Origin: Neobacillus niacini NBRC 15566 | Lineage (GTDB): Bacteria; Bacillota; Bacilli; Bacillales; Cytobacillaceae | Assembly: GCF_001591505.1 (NCBI RefSeq) | Contig: NZ_BCVA01000017.1 | Span: 34,562-98,561, forward strand | Length of the DNA: 64,000 nucleotides | Reading direction: 5' to 3' | Part shown: in pieces, positions 51,723-60,836 of the stretch | Layout: each line of letters opens with the position of its first letter | How positions within the stretch are numbered: position 1 is the first letter of the stretch | Translations under genes and position numbers: made by a program | The notes under the pieces: generated by a model | What the model saw: only the letters and a program-made list of their open reading frames with translations | The model's database searches: none | What the model was told of the DNA's origin: nothing

Positions 51723-52823
51723 ATGGTGGCAAAAAGTTTTGAAGAACAAATTTTGGCTTGGTTTGAACATTTCCATGCCCACCCTGAGGTTAGCTGGAAA
51801 GAGGTTAAGACAACTCAAGCGATTGCTGATATTTTAGATAATCTTGGCGTAGAATATCGTCGTTTTTCTGATGTAACCGGACTTATAGCAGAAATCGGCG
51901 AGGGAGAAGAAGTGATAGCGGTTCGTGCAGAAATTGACGCTCTATGGCAGGAGGTGGACGGAGTTTGGCAGGGGAATCACTCCTGTGGACACGACGCCAT
52001 AATCTCTATGGCGCTTGGAGCCCTCCTTTACTTGAAGGATCAGCCTCTCAATAAAAAGCTGCGTTTTATTTTTCAGCCGGCTGAAGAAAAAGGGAATGGC
52101 TCGATTGCAATGATTGAAAAAGGGGCAATCGAAAACGTTAGCCACTTATTCGGTATTCACCTTCGACCAATTGAAGAGCTTCCAATGGGACAAGTCTCGG
52201 CATCCATCCATCATGGAGCCGCTATCTTTCTAGAAGGAAAGGTACTTGGCGAAGACGCGCACGGTGCAAGGCCGCACCAAGGCAAAAATGCGCTAGATGT
52301 GATTGTTGGACTGCACCAGTTCATTAAGTCTATTTATCAATCACCTTTTGAAGCCTATTCTGCAAAACTTACAAAAGTGATTGCTGGCGGCGAGAGCTTA
52401 AACATAATCCCGGGTTCTGCAGAATTTGCCATTGATGTCCGGGCACAAAAAAATGAAGTTCTAGAAGAACTTAAGAACCGAATTGACCACGGAATTAACA
52501 ACTTAAAGAACCTATATGGGGTCGATATCGAATGGAAATGGAGTGATTTTACTCCGGGTGCTGAGGTTTCTGCTGAAGCAGAGGCGATTGCTGAAGAAGC
52601 GATTCTAAACATTGCTGGTCGAGAGGCGCTTGCACCACCTGTTATCACGTCTGGTAGTGATGATTTCCATTTTTATACCATTAAGAATCCAAAGTTAAAA
52701 GCAGCCATGATTGGGGTTGGGGCAGACCTTCAACCAGGGTTACATCATCCTATAATGGCATTTAATCAATCTGCCCTTGACGTTGGGGCACGAATCCTTG
52801 CTGAAACACTACAGAGAGCATAG
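51723..52823 (+). CDS. amhX: M20-family amidohydrolase (AmhX-like)
   Basis: 366 residues. Metal and active-site motifs are GNHSCGHDAII, FQPAEEKGNG and FGIHLRP, with the dimerisation segment EDAHGARPHQGKNALDVI between. It fits the amidohydrolase (IAA/hippurate/AmhX) group that cleaves N-acyl amino acids or small amides. The start at 51723 has a weak site (GGAGTG). A terminator follows immediately. It lies upstream of NhaC and epimerase genes that may also process wall-derived peptides. Confidence 0.85.
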   Translation: MVAKSFEEQILAWFEHFHAHPEVSWKEVKTTQAIADILDNLGVEYRRFSDVTGLIAEIGEGEEVIAVRAEIDALWQEVDGVWQGNHSCGHDAIISMALGALLYLKDQPLNKKLRFIFQPAEEKGNGSIAMIEKGAIENVSHLFGIHLRPIEELPMGQVSASIHHGAAIFLEGKVLGEDAHGARPHQGKNALDVIVGLHQFIKSIYQSPFEAYSAKLTKVIAGGESLNIIPGSAEFAIDVRAQKNEVLEELKNRIDHGINNLKNLYGVDIEWKWSDFTPGAEVSAEAEAIAEEAILNIAGREALAPPVITSGSDDFHFYTIKNPKLKAAMIGVGADLQPGLHHPIMAFNQSALDVGARILAETLQRA

Positions 52824-52861
52824 AAAAAAATGCGATGCAAATCATGCATCGCATTTTTTTC
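52824..52861 (+). terminator. Terminator after amhX
   Basis: AAAAAATGCGATGCA and TGCATCGCATTTTTTT pair perfectly around AATCA. Confidence 0.92.
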
Positions 52862-52881
52862 TGAATTGTGGGAAATTTGCG

Positions 52882-52910
52882 TTGACGTGAAATTATCAAG
52901 TGTATAGAAT
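52882..52910 (+). promoter_or_regulatory. Promoter of the nhaC-like gene
   Basis: TTGACG at 52882-52887, a 17-base spacer and TAGAAT at 52905-52910. Confidence 0.65.
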
Positions 52911-52952
52911 ATAGTTACCGACTATTTAGCGACAATTAATAATTTTCTAAAA

Positions 52953-52966
52953 AGTAAGCGCTAACA
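52953..52966 (+). promoter_or_regulatory. cre-like site downstream of the nhaC promoter
   Basis: AGTAAGCGCTAACA matches TGWNANCGNTNNCA at 13 of 14 positions. Lying about 40 bases past the transcription start, it would act as a CcpA roadblock. Confidence 0.5.
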
Positions 52967-52999
52967 GTGTTTGCGAAATAATTTGGATGGGGGAACAAT

Positions 53000-54421
53000 A
53001 TGAAAAAAGAGATGACTTTTAAGATGGCAATAATACCACTTCTAGTCATGATCGGGGTAATGGGGATTACGATCATTGTTTTCGAACAAGGTCCGCATAT
53101 TCCACTGATTTTTGGAACATCGATAGCAGCGATCGTTGCTTGGCGCTCTGGCTACAAATGGTCAGAAATTGAAGAAATGATGTATAAAGGAATTCGCTTG
53201 GCTTTACCCGCTATTGTTATCATCATTCTCGTTGGATTAACGATCGGTGCCTGGATTGGCGGCGGTATTGTTGCAACCATGATTTATTTTGGATTGAAGA
53301 TTATTACCCCATCTCTCTTCCTTGTGTCGATTACAGTTATTTGTATGATTGTGTCACTGGCAATTGGAAGCTCATGGTCCACAATGGGAACCGTTGGCGT
53401 AGCTGGTATGGGTATTGGCTTAAGTATGGGAATACCGGCACCAATGATTGCGGGTGCTATTATTTCAGGCTCATATTTTGGTGATAAAATGTCACCACTA
53501 TCGGACACTACAAATCTAGCATCTGGGTTAACAGGAACTGATTTGTTTGTACATATCCGCCATATGCTTTATACCACCATCCCAGGTATCATAATCACCC
53601 TGGCAGTCTATGGTTTTATGGGCAGGAAGTTTGGAGATAAAGGAATGGATACTGCTAGTATCGATAAAACCTTAGGGGTTCTCCAGGATAGCTTTGTCAT
53701 CTCGCCTTTTTTATTAATTGTTCCATTATTGGTTATTGTTTTGGTAGCAAAAAAAGTACCAGCAATACCAGCATTAATTATTGGTATTACGCTTGGATTC
53801 CTCTCGCAAGTTTTGATTCAGGGCGGGACGATGTCTTCAGCAGTTGCTGCGCTGCAAAGCGGGTTTGTGATTGATACTGGCAATGAAATGGTGGACAATC
53901 TGTTTAACCGCGGTGGTCTTGACTCCATGATGTATACCGTATCGATGACCATTGTGGCAATGACATTTGGAGGGATTTTAGAAAATTCCGGAATGCTTCA
54001 AGCAATTGTTAATCAAATACTTAAATTTGCTAAATCAGCAAGGGGTGTTGTGGCTTCAACGGTGGTTTCATGTTTCGCCACCAACGCAACTTGTTCAGAG
54101 CAATATATTTCAATCGTTATTCCATCACGGATGTATGCGAAGGCATATCGTGATAAAGGCCTTCATTCAAAAAATTTATCGAGGGCACTTGAAGATGGAG
54201 GTACACTTACTTCCGTATTTATTCCTTGGAATACCTGCGGTGTATTTATCTTTGGTACTCTTGGAGTACATGCAATCGATTATGGTCCGTATGCAATATT
54301 GAACTTCATCGTGCCGATCATTTCAGTCTTTTATGCGCTAACAGGGATTACCATTGCCAAATTGACACCAGAAGAAATGCTGCTTTTGAAAAAAGAAGAG
54401 GAAGCAACGATTTCAGTTTAA
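53000..54421 (+). CDS. nhaC: NhaC-family Na+/H+ antiporter
   Basis: 473 residues with about 11-12 helices. AIGSSWSTMGTVGVAGMGIG, GSYFGDKMSPLSDTTNLAS and the C-terminal ALEDGGTLTSVFIPWNTCGVF motifs identify NhaC. Paralogues in bacilli include Na+/H+ exchangers and the malate/lactate MleN type, so amino-acid or organic-acid exchange is possible. The start follows GGATGGGGGAAC. It is convergent with the regulator downstream. Confidence 0.9.
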   Translation: MKKEMTFKMAIIPLLVMIGVMGITIIVFEQGPHIPLIFGTSIAAIVAWRSGYKWSEIEEMMYKGIRLALPAIVIIILVGLTIGAWIGGGIVATMIYFGLKIITPSLFLVSITVICMIVSLAIGSSWSTMGTVGVAGMGIGLSMGIPAPMIAGAIISGSYFGDKMSPLSDTTNLASGLTGTDLFVHIRHMLYTTIPGIIITLAVYGFMGRKFGDKGMDTASIDKTLGVLQDSFVISPFLLIVPLLVIVLVAKKVPAIPALIIGITLGFLSQVLIQGGTMSSAVAALQSGFVIDTGNEMVDNLFNRGGLDSMMYTVSMTIVAMTFGGILENSGMLQAIVNQILKFAKSARGVVASTVVSCFATNATCSEQYISIVIPSRMYAKAYRDKGLHSKNLSRALEDGGTLTSVFIPWNTCGVFIFGTLGVHAIDYGPYAILNFIVPIISVFYALTGITIAKLTPEEMLLLKKEEEATISV

Positions 54422-54427
54422 AAAAAT

Positions 54428-54462
54428 AAGGAAAGTTCACCACTACGGGAACTTTCCTTTTA
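54428..54462. terminator. Bidirectional terminator
   Basis: AGGAAAGTTC and GAACTTTCCT pair around a ten-base loop between converging genes. Confidence 0.85.
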
Positions 54463-54464
54463 CT

Positions 54465-55715
54465 TTATTGGGGAAGTGATAGGTGAAGTTCATATATTGC
54501 TCTTGGACGTCCTTGTTGATATACCATCTCTTCACCGACAACCTTTATGTAACCGTGATCTACAAGTTTTTTAATAATCCGTTCTGTGGAGCGGCGGGTA
54601 ACCTGGAGATAGTCTGTGAGATCTGCAGACGTAAATTGAAGTGACTGCCTTGATCTGCTGAACTCAATGATCTTAGAAAGATTAGAAGGGCTTAGTTTTG
54701 TTTCCTTTGCCACTTGTAAAAGTTCAGGATGGTCATTCTTTAAACTGTACTGTTTATGCTCGTATGGGAAGGGGCCAATCATTTCCTTGTCTCCTGTTAA
54801 AATATAACCGCATTTTGAGGACAAGTCTTTCTCGGCAAACTGCAGTGCAATCTTAGCGTGTTGGTCTGCCTCTTTCATCGTTGATCCATAGCCAAAGCCA
54901 ACTAAAATAGTTCCAGACCATTTTTCCAAAAAGTCATTCAGGCGAAGCTTATCCATTTCGCCCCTGGTACTATAAAGAACAAATAGGGTTTGGTTTATTG
55001 GCTGAATATATGCGTTCAGCGAATGAGCGAGGTAATTAATTTGTTCTTGCTGCGGTTCTTGAAGTGAAAGGTAACCAACAGCCACTTGAGCGGCTTTACT
55101 TTTAAAAAGCTCTGCTTGATCTTTTGCTGTTTGCAAACCACGGAGCAAAGATATTTGCGGATCGGCCATCCTAATGGCAGGAACACCAAGAGCTTGAAGC
55201 TGGTGATAAACCGCATGGACACTGGTTAAAGCAGTTTCAGTTACACCTTGTTCCCAGAGAGTAAAGTGAAATTGGACAATACTTTCTAAATTGAAACAGT
55301 CTTCAAGCATTTGTTTTTTTAAATCCATTATTTTTAAGTGTTCAATCCTGATTTCACTTTCCGAAAGAACATGTTTGATGTTTGAAACGTCAAACAAATC
55401 AATAGAAATCCGCTCAAATGGTATTTTGCTTTTATACGTGATAGCAAGTAAAGAGGCTGCAACCGCTATTTCGTCTTGGGTGAGAATTAGAGTTGGAATT
55501 GTCAGGTTCTCAAGGTGCTTTTTTGAAAAATAGTAAGGCAGGGCTCCTGAGAAAAAGACCACATCACAGGGCTTTAATTTTCTAACAAGTTCACAAGCTT
55601 CCTGTGGCTGCTGATAAATATAAGGTTCAATTGTAATATCCGGAACTTGTGCAGCAACGGTAAGGATATTTTTAAAAAATTCCTTCGAGCTTATGACAGC
55701 TATCTTTGTGGTCAA
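54465..55715 (-). CDS. Transcription regulator with CdaR-like GGDEF-related and winged-helix domains
   Basis: About 416 residues. An N-terminal receiver/PrpR-N-like alpha-beta domain (TTKIAVISSKEFFKNI; KPCDVVFFSG), a middle domain with GTILVGFGYGSTMKEADQHAKIALQFAEKD typical of CdaR-like degenerate GGDEF folds, and a C-terminal winged helix (FTSADLTDYLQVTRRSTERIIKKLVDHGYI). No phospho-site is obvious. TTG 55715 fits the AGGGATG site; the frame is open from 55760. It is divergent from the epimerase/GNAT operon by about 70 bases, so those genes are its likely target. Confidence 0.7.
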   Translation of the reverse strand: MTTKIAVISSKEFFKNILTVAAQVPDITIEPYIYQQPQEACELVRKLKPCDVVFFSGALPYYFSKKHLENLTIPTLILTQDEIAVAASLLAITYKSKIPFERISIDLFDVSNIKHVLSESEIRIEHLKIMDLKKQMLEDCFNLESIVQFHFTLWEQGVTETALTSVHAVYHQLQALGVPAIRMADPQISLLRGLQTAKDQAELFKSKAAQVAVGYLSLQEPQQEQINYLAHSLNAYIQPINQTLFVLYSTRGEMDKLRLNDFLEKWSGTILVGFGYGSTMKEADQHAKIALQFAEKDLSSKCGYILTGDKEMIGPFPYEHKQYSLKNDHPELLQVAKETKLSPSNLSKIIEFSRSRQSLQFTSADLTDYLQVTRRSTERIIKKLVDHGYIKVVGEEMVYQQGRPRAIYELHLSLPQ

Positions 55716-55787
55716 GTTAAACACATCCCTAAAACGCCTATTTAACGACAAATATAACATATTATTGTTTGGAGAGGAACGATTATT

Positions 55788-56897
55788 ATGAAGATTATGT
55801 CAATTCAACTTTTTGCTATCCACTTGCCCTTAAAAGAACCATTTATCATCAGCTACCACACCTATAACCATATGCCGTCTATTATTGTGAAAGTAACAAC
55901 AGACGAGGGCATTGTCGGTTATGGTGAAGGGGTGCCAGACGAACATGTAACAGGAGAAACGTGGGAAGGTACATTCGAAATTATTAAGAATACCTTAGGA
56001 CCTGTTGTGATCGGGCAAAATCCGATGGAAATTGAACGAATTCACGAAGTGATGAACAAAGCAATATATGGTGCACCGACAGCAAAGGCAGCGATCGATA
56101 TTGCTTGTTTTGATATAATGGGAAAAAAAATGCAGCAGCCGGTTTACCAGCTTATAGGCGGGCGTTATCATAAAGAATTTCCAATTACCCATGTGCTTAG
56201 TATCGCAGAGCCTGAGGAAATGGCTGCAGAAGCAGCTGGTATGAGTGAGGTGGGCTATCGTTCTTTTAAAATGAAAGTCGGGACGAAGGTAAGCAAAGAT
56301 GTTGAACGGATTAAAGCTGTTCGGACTCAAGTGGGTGAGGACATTGCCATCCGTGTCGATGTGAATCAAGGCTGGGTTAATAGCGGCACAACAATAACTG
56401 CAGTAGAACAGCTGCGTAATCTTGGTCTTGATTGGCTGGAACAGCCTGTTGCTGCAGACGACATCGATGGAATGGTTGAGGTAAAGTCGAAGACCACAAT
56501 CCCTCTCATGATTGATGAGGGTTTAAAGGGTACACGTGAAATGCGGGAAATTATACAAAAGCGTGCTGCAGATAAAGTAAACATAAAACTTATGAAATGC
56601 GGAGGAATCTATCCCGCTGTGAAACTTGCACACCAAGCAGAGTTAGCTGGAATTGAATGTCAGATTGGTTCCATGGTCGAATCCTCAATCGGTTCAGCGG
56701 CAGGTTATCATGTTGCTTTTTCAAAGAAGGTCATTACAAGTGTCGAGTTGACGGGACCTTTGAAATTTTCTAAGGATGTTGGAGATTTAGCATTTGAAGT
56801 GCCATATATCCGGTTGACAGAAAAGCCTGGATTGGGCATAGAAGTTAACGAAGAAACACTGAGAGAGTTAACTGTGTTTCAAGGCAGTATTCAATAA
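55788..56897 (+). CDS. Dipeptide epimerase (enolase superfamily, YkfB-like)
   Basis: 369 residues with the muconate-lactonising subgroup plan. The catalytic lysine motif KMK is at 161-163, metal ligands are Asp191, Glu218 and Asp243, and the second acid/base lysine is Lys267 in NIKLMKCGG. Two-lysine enzymes of this kind epimerise L-Ala-D/L-Glu or related dipeptides from muropeptide turnover. o-Succinylbenzoate synthase or N-acylamino-acid racemase are weaker options. Start behind GGAGAGG. A GNAT gene follows in the operon. Confidence 0.87.
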   Translation: MKIMSIQLFAIHLPLKEPFIISYHTYNHMPSIIVKVTTDEGIVGYGEGVPDEHVTGETWEGTFEIIKNTLGPVVIGQNPMEIERIHEVMNKAIYGAPTAKAAIDIACFDIMGKKMQQPVYQLIGGRYHKEFPITHVLSIAEPEEMAAEAAGMSEVGYRSFKMKVGTKVSKDVERIKAVRTQVGEDIAIRVDVNQGWVNSGTTITAVEQLRNLGLDWLEQPVAADDIDGMVEVKSKTTIPLMIDEGLKGTREMREIIQKRAADKVNIKLMKCGGIYPAVKLAHQAELAGIECQIGSMVESSIGSAAGYHVAFSKKVITSVELTGPLKFSKDVGDLAFEVPYIRLTEKPGLGIEVNEETLRELTVFQGSIQ

Positions 56898-56911
56898 AGG
56901 AGGGGTGGCTC

Positions 56912-57622
56912 TTGAATTGGCTGTATGAAGGAGTACTTAGAAATGGGAATATGCCTTTTAAGGTTCGAAAGTTAGTTGCTGAAGACTTAATCGAGATTTT
57001 GGAGGTGCAGAAGCAAGTTGTTCAAGCGATGGAAAGTCCAGGAATACTTCAGCCTCTGACGGAGGATGAGTATCAGTATATCTTAGAGGGGAAGGGGTTG
57101 ATGATTGGTGCTTTTGCAGGGAATAAGCTGATCGCCTTTCGAGCACTGCTTATTCCGCCAATTGATGAGGACCATTTAGGAAGGGATATTGGACTGCCCG
57201 ATCATGAACTGCCGAAGGTCCTCTATCAGGAGATCTCGAACGTACTTCCTAACTTCCGCGGAAACCATCTGCAAAAGACTTTAGCAACAGTAATTATGGA
57301 TGAGTTAGGAAGCGAAGTTCAACCATTCCGCTATATTTGCTGCACGGTTGCGCCGTTTAATATTCCTAGTCTAAAAGATAAGTTTGCACAAGGAATGCAA
57401 ATCGCCGCCCTCAAAGAGAAGTACGGCGGCAACCTGCGTTATATCTTTGTCAAAGACCTAACAGGAACCGAGGAACAGATAATACCTTATCGGGAAAATA
57501 TCACAATTACTATGGGTGACATTGAAACCCAACAACAATTGCTCGCACAAGGCTGGCGGGGAATACAAATGGAAAAAGCAGAAGGAACCCGTTGGGTAGT
57601 ATCTTATTCTCGTATCTTGTAA
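56912..57622 (+). CDS. GNAT-like acetyltransferase linked to the epimerase
   Basis: 236 residues. FKVRKLVAEDLIEILEVQKQVV opens a GNAT fold; the acetyl-CoA loop looks like NFRGNHLQKTLATVIM, and CTVAPFNIPSLKDKFAQGMQ resembles the usual N-P-S-x-x-x region. TTG 56912 has AAAGGAGGGG eight bases before it. Its place after a dipeptide epimerase suggests N-acetylation of a dipeptide or its amino acid. The substrate is not known. Confidence 0.8.
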   Translation: MNWLYEGVLRNGNMPFKVRKLVAEDLIEILEVQKQVVQAMESPGILQPLTEDEYQYILEGKGLMIGAFAGNKLIAFRALLIPPIDEDHLGRDIGLPDHELPKVLYQEISNVLPNFRGNHLQKTLATVIMDELGSEVQPFRYICCTVAPFNIPSLKDKFAQGMQIAALKEKYGGNLRYIFVKDLTGTEEQIIPYRENITITMGDIETQQQLLAQGWRGIQMEKAEGTRWVVSYSRIL

Positions 57623-57639
57623 ACAGCAATAAAACTGCT

Positions 57640-57681
57640 AGGTGGCTGTTACCATTTATGTGGTGACAGCCACCTTTTTTA
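57640..57681. terminator. Terminator resembling repeat module 1
   Basis: AGGTGGCTGTTACCA pairs with TGGTGACAGCCACCT with one mismatch, then six T. The arms are one or two bases away from the GGTGCCTGTCACC module found elsewhere in the window. Confidence 0.85.
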
Positions 57682-58164
57682 TAACAAAGACTTAATTTCT
57701 TTAATTTGCTGGATATGCCGCTCTTCATGAAGATAAATTAAATCAACCCATTGGTCTAAAGGCGTGTAACCAAAGAGCGGGTGCTTAGTGGATTTTTCTT
57801 TTAGGATGGACTTGTCTTCAAGTTGATTATAAAACTCCAAAAATAGATTTCTTGATTGGTTCAACAGCTCTGTGATCTTCTCTAACTCCAACGATTCATC
57901 GCCAGGGACTACCATATCAGGTGCCTTTGCCTTCTGAGTCCGGTCAACTGCCAGCTGAACAGGCTTCGGCTCTGCCTTTTTTCCATTGCTTTTAGTAAGA
58001 CCATAAATAATGGCTTGTGTGAAGACATTTTCGGTTAAATACAAATGATGACACACCTGAGCCACACTCCATGTAGACTCATCAGGTTTTTGATTCAGCT
58101 GTTCATAGCTTAAACCAGAAATCTCATTTAACAACTTATTCCTTGTTGCCGTTAGATTTTCCAT
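57679..58164 (-). CDS. DinB-like metal-binding protein
   Basis: About 161 residues forming a four-helix bundle. The metal histidines of the family are present: VCHHLYLTENV in helix 2 and HEERHIQQIKEI in the last helix. Relatives act as thiol-dependent S-transferases (bacillithiol) or have unknown roles. The frame is open from 58209; ATG 58164 (MENLTATRN) matches the normal family N-terminus but has only a close AGAGG site, so the start is uncertain. Confidence 0.83.
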   Translation of the reverse strand: MENLTATRNKLLNEISGLSYEQLNQKPDESTWSVAQVCHHLYLTENVFTQAIIYGLTKSNGKKAEPKPVQLAVDRTQKAKAPDMVVPGDESLELEKITELLNQSRNLFLEFYNQLEDKSILKEKSTKHPLFGYTPLDQWVDLIYLHEERHIQQIKEIKSLL

Positions 58165-58231
58165 AACCTCTGCACTAATAATAACCACGCTCCCTAAATG
58201 GACATTCAATACTGTTTATATTCACGAGTAT

Positions 58232-58262
58232 AAAAAATATTCCTTGCAATGCTGCAAGGAAA
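58232..58262 (-). terminator. Terminator after the MFS gene
   Basis: On the minus strand TTCCTTGCA pairs with TGCAAGGAA around GCAT, followed by a T-run. Confidence 0.8.
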
Positions 58263-58279
58263 AATGGATGATGCCTGCG

Positions 58280-59476
58280 TCAATTCTCCAGTTTAGCAGT
58301 ACCAAACTGTTTGTTTTTTAAATAAAAGATAATGGTAATGATGACGGTCAACCCGCCATAAATCAAACACATTAACTGCAGGCCAATAAAGTCTAAGAGG
58401 AATCCAGTCAAAAGCAGAACAACTTGGAATCCAATCCGATCGAGCATGTTGCGGAACGAGAAAAATCTTCCGTGAAAATCCTTTGGCACTTTTGTTTGGA
58501 AAATCGTCGATGCCGTTGGGAAAAAGCAGCCGACTGAAAAACCGAAAACGATGAATGCTGCAATAGTTAAAACAAAAACATCTGCAAAATAAAGCATAAT
58601 CTGGGAGACCCCGACCAGGAGCGAGCTGCCAAATAAAATTTTGTAAGGCGAGAATTTGTCGTTGATTTTTTTTATGAAAAAGGCACCAATCATAAAGGAA
58701 ACCCCTTCTGCGGCATAAATATATCCTTTTATCGCAGAGCTGTCTTGCAGCTCACTAATATTAATGACTAAAAGGTTGAAACCGCCAAGAAACAATAGTG
58801 GTACAAGAGTCATCAATAAGGTCATTAAAACAATTGGCAGCCCCTTTATAACTGGTAAAACATCTTTAAAGCTGGATTTCCCATTGGTACTTTTTCTTGA
58901 TGAAGGTGTTTCATTATTCTCTTCAAAGTTTAGGAACCAGGTTAGAATCAGCAATCCAAGATAGGCAACGAGAGAACCAATATAAAGCATGGATAAGGGA
59001 AGGAGTACCAATAAAATCCCTCCGACGGCCGTCCCTATGATCCGCGAAAGGGTAGACACATTCATATGAACTCCATTTAATTGGAGTAAATCTTGATCTT
59101 TAACAATAAGCGGGATCGCTGCTTGCAGTGCTGGAAAGTAGAAGGCAGCGGAAATTTGAATAGAAACGAAAAATACGAGCATCCACCAAACCGAACCAGT
59201 AGCAATAGCAATCAGCATGAAGATGACACTCACTGTTCGTAGTAATCCAGACCAAAGCATAACAGTTTTCTTGCTTTTTTGGTCAGTAATTCTTCCTGCG
59301 TAAGGGCCAACAGCAATTCCTGCGACAAGGCCGGTGGCCATAAGCAGTGATTTTAAGAAATCAGAAGGTATCTTTTCCTGCATGAACTCTAAGTTTCCAA
59401 TGATCCCAAGCCATAAACCGAGTCCAGCAATGAATTCCCCTGTTAAAATAATCCAGACATTTCTATTTTTCCACAT
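58280..59476 (-). CDS. MFS transporter, DHA3-like
   Basis: 398 residues with 12 helices. LTGEFIAGLGLWLGIIGNLEFM, GPYAGRITDQKSKKTVMLWSGLLR and FYFPALQAAIPLIVKDQDLLQLNG match the MFS_3/DHA3 efflux group, the same subfamily as the gene at 27291. Export of a drug or metabolite is likely. It has an own terminator and probably an own promoter in the divergent gap before the PspA module. Confidence 0.83.
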   Translation of the reverse strand: MWKNRNVWIILTGEFIAGLGLWLGIIGNLEFMQEKIPSDFLKSLLMATGLVAGIAVGPYAGRITDQKSKKTVMLWSGLLRTVSVIFMLIAIATGSVWWMLVFFVSIQISAAFYFPALQAAIPLIVKDQDLLQLNGVHMNVSTLSRIIGTAVGGILLVLLPLSMLYIGSLVAYLGLLILTWFLNFEENNETPSSRKSTNGKSSFKDVLPVIKGLPIVLMTLLMTLVPLLFLGGFNLLVINISELQDSSAIKGYIYAAEGVSFMIGAFFIKKINDKFSPYKILFGSSLLVGVSQIMLYFADVFVLTIAAFIVFGFSVGCFFPTASTIFQTKVPKDFHGRFFSFRNMLDRIGFQVVLLLTGFLLDFIGLQLMCLIYGGLTVIITIIFYLKNKQFGTAKLEN

Positions 59477-59609
59477 GTATAAGCCTCTCTTAGTCTGTTA
59501 ATTTGATTTATCCAAACACTATCATAATCCAATAGTGAATAGAATAAAATAACTTCTTTTACATATGGTAATGAACAATTTTTTTATAAATTTTTTTGTA
59601 CTTCCCTCC

Positions 59610-59627
59610 TTTCACCAAGTTTTCACC
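59610..59627 (+). promoter_or_regulatory. Direct repeats, candidate response-regulator site
   Basis: TTTCACC occurs at 59610-59616 and again at 59621-59627, one helical turn apart (11 bases), about 50 bases before the first gene of the PspA module. OmpR-family regulators bind such direct repeats, and the module encodes one. No convincing promoter could be aligned. Confidence 0.4.
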
Positions 59628-59677
59628 ATTGTCCTTTAAACTTCGAACTATCAAGAACGAAAGGAGGAAAGATAGCG

Positions 59678-60085
59678 ATGAATTCAAAAGTTAAACTAGC
59701 CATTATCTGGGGCGTGATGATTACTGTTGCACTGGTTGTAATTAATTTCTTCCTGCACCTATTAGGAGGGCGCCAAACCAATGTAATGTTCCAAAATGGG
59801 TTTCGACCTGAGGGGAGGGGGCACCATGGCGGAAGGGGACCTCACCCGTTTATGGGTGGTCCGCACCATGGAGGAGAATTTTCTTGGCTTGGCCTTTTAT
59901 TCTTTCTGATTATGGGACTAGCACTTTTAGTTCTAATTGTGAAATGGGTTAGAAGAAAAGCAAAAAATGCTGCGATGCAACAGTTCGTCGATACACCTGT
60001 AGTAGGTTCACATATTCCGGTTATGAATCAAAATGCAAGCATATTAGACCAATGGGAAAAAAATATAACAAAAAAAGGAGAATGA
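59678..60085 (+). CDS. Small two-helix membrane protein with His/Gly-rich loop
   Basis: 135 residues. Two membrane helices (about 8-28 and 69-90) flank an extracytoplasmic loop rich in His, Gly, Arg and Pro (RPEGRGHHGGRGPHPF..GGPHHGGE), which could bind metal or sense the envelope. A cytoplasmic tail follows. It occupies the position of LiaI-like PspA anchors next to pspA. The start follows AAAGGAGGAAAG. Confidence 0.75.
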   Translation: MNSKVKLAIIWGVMITVALVVINFFLHLLGGRQTNVMFQNGFRPEGRGHHGGRGPHPFMGGPHHGGEFSWLGLLFFLIMGLALLVLIVKWVRRKAKNAAMQQFVDTPVVGSHIPVMNQNASILDQWEKNITKKGE

Positions 60086-60089
60086 CAAA

Positions 60090-60758
60090 ATGGGTATTTT
60101 TAAAAGGGTAAAAACAATTACGAGGGCGGAGATTAATGGATTATTAGATGGGATGGAAGATCCAATTGCCATGTTGAGTGAATATTCAAGAGAATTGGAG
60201 CAAGAAATAATTAAGGGACAAAAGGCATTATCACAGCAATACCTAGTTGAGAAAAAACAAGCGGCTTTACTACTGGAAACAGAAGAATTAATAGCAAAAA
60301 GAACACGTCAGGCTAAACTTGCCATTGAACAAAAAGAGGATACCATTGCAAAATTAGCTGTTCAGGAAAAACTGCTTCATGAAAAACAATATAATCTGTA
60401 TCAGCAGCAATTTAAGGCAATTAAGGAGCAAACACAAATTTTAGTAGAAAAATTAAATCAGTTAAAGGAAACATATAATGAATTGCACCATAAGAAAATT
60501 CTATTAGCCTCCCGGGCGAATGTGGCTCAGTCTATCAAACAAATTCAAAAAGCGACGGTTTCCTTTCAAACAGATAACATTGCAAGAGGAGTTTCACGTG
60601 CGGAAGAGCGGATTATGTTGATGGAGGCTCAGGTACAAGCAGGCAGTCAGTTTTCCAATCCTTTAGCACAGCATGAAGCGGTATTCCAAAACTATGTAAG
60701 AGAAGAGGAACTCGAAAAGGAACTTGAAAAACTAAAGGGTGAAAAAGTGACGTTGTAA
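60090..60758 (+). CDS. pspA: PspA/IM30-family membrane-stress protein
   Basis: 222 residues, almost all helical coiled-coil. It opens GIFKRVKTITRAEINGLLDGMEDPIAML with the amphipathic membrane-binding helix and continues with QYLVEKKQAALLLETEELI and ARGVSRAEERIMLMEAQVQAGSQFS. PspA/LiaH proteins form ESCRT-III-like assemblies that protect damaged membranes. It starts five bases after the preceding stop, and the next gene is 79 bases away. Confidence 0.9.
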   Translation: MGIFKRVKTITRAEINGLLDGMEDPIAMLSEYSRELEQEIIKGQKALSQQYLVEKKQAALLLETEELIAKRTRQAKLAIEQKEDTIAKLAVQEKLLHEKQYNLYQQQFKAIKEQTQILVEKLNQLKETYNELHHKKILLASRANVAQSIKQIQKATVSFQTDNIARGVSRAEERIMLMEAQVQAGSQFSNPLAQHEAVFQNYVREEELEKELEKLKGEKVTL

Positions 60759-60836
60759 GAATAAAGAGAGATAGGAAGCACTTTTTGCAGAATGAGTGCT
60801 TCTTTTTTCTTTATACAAATGGAAAGGAGATTTCAT

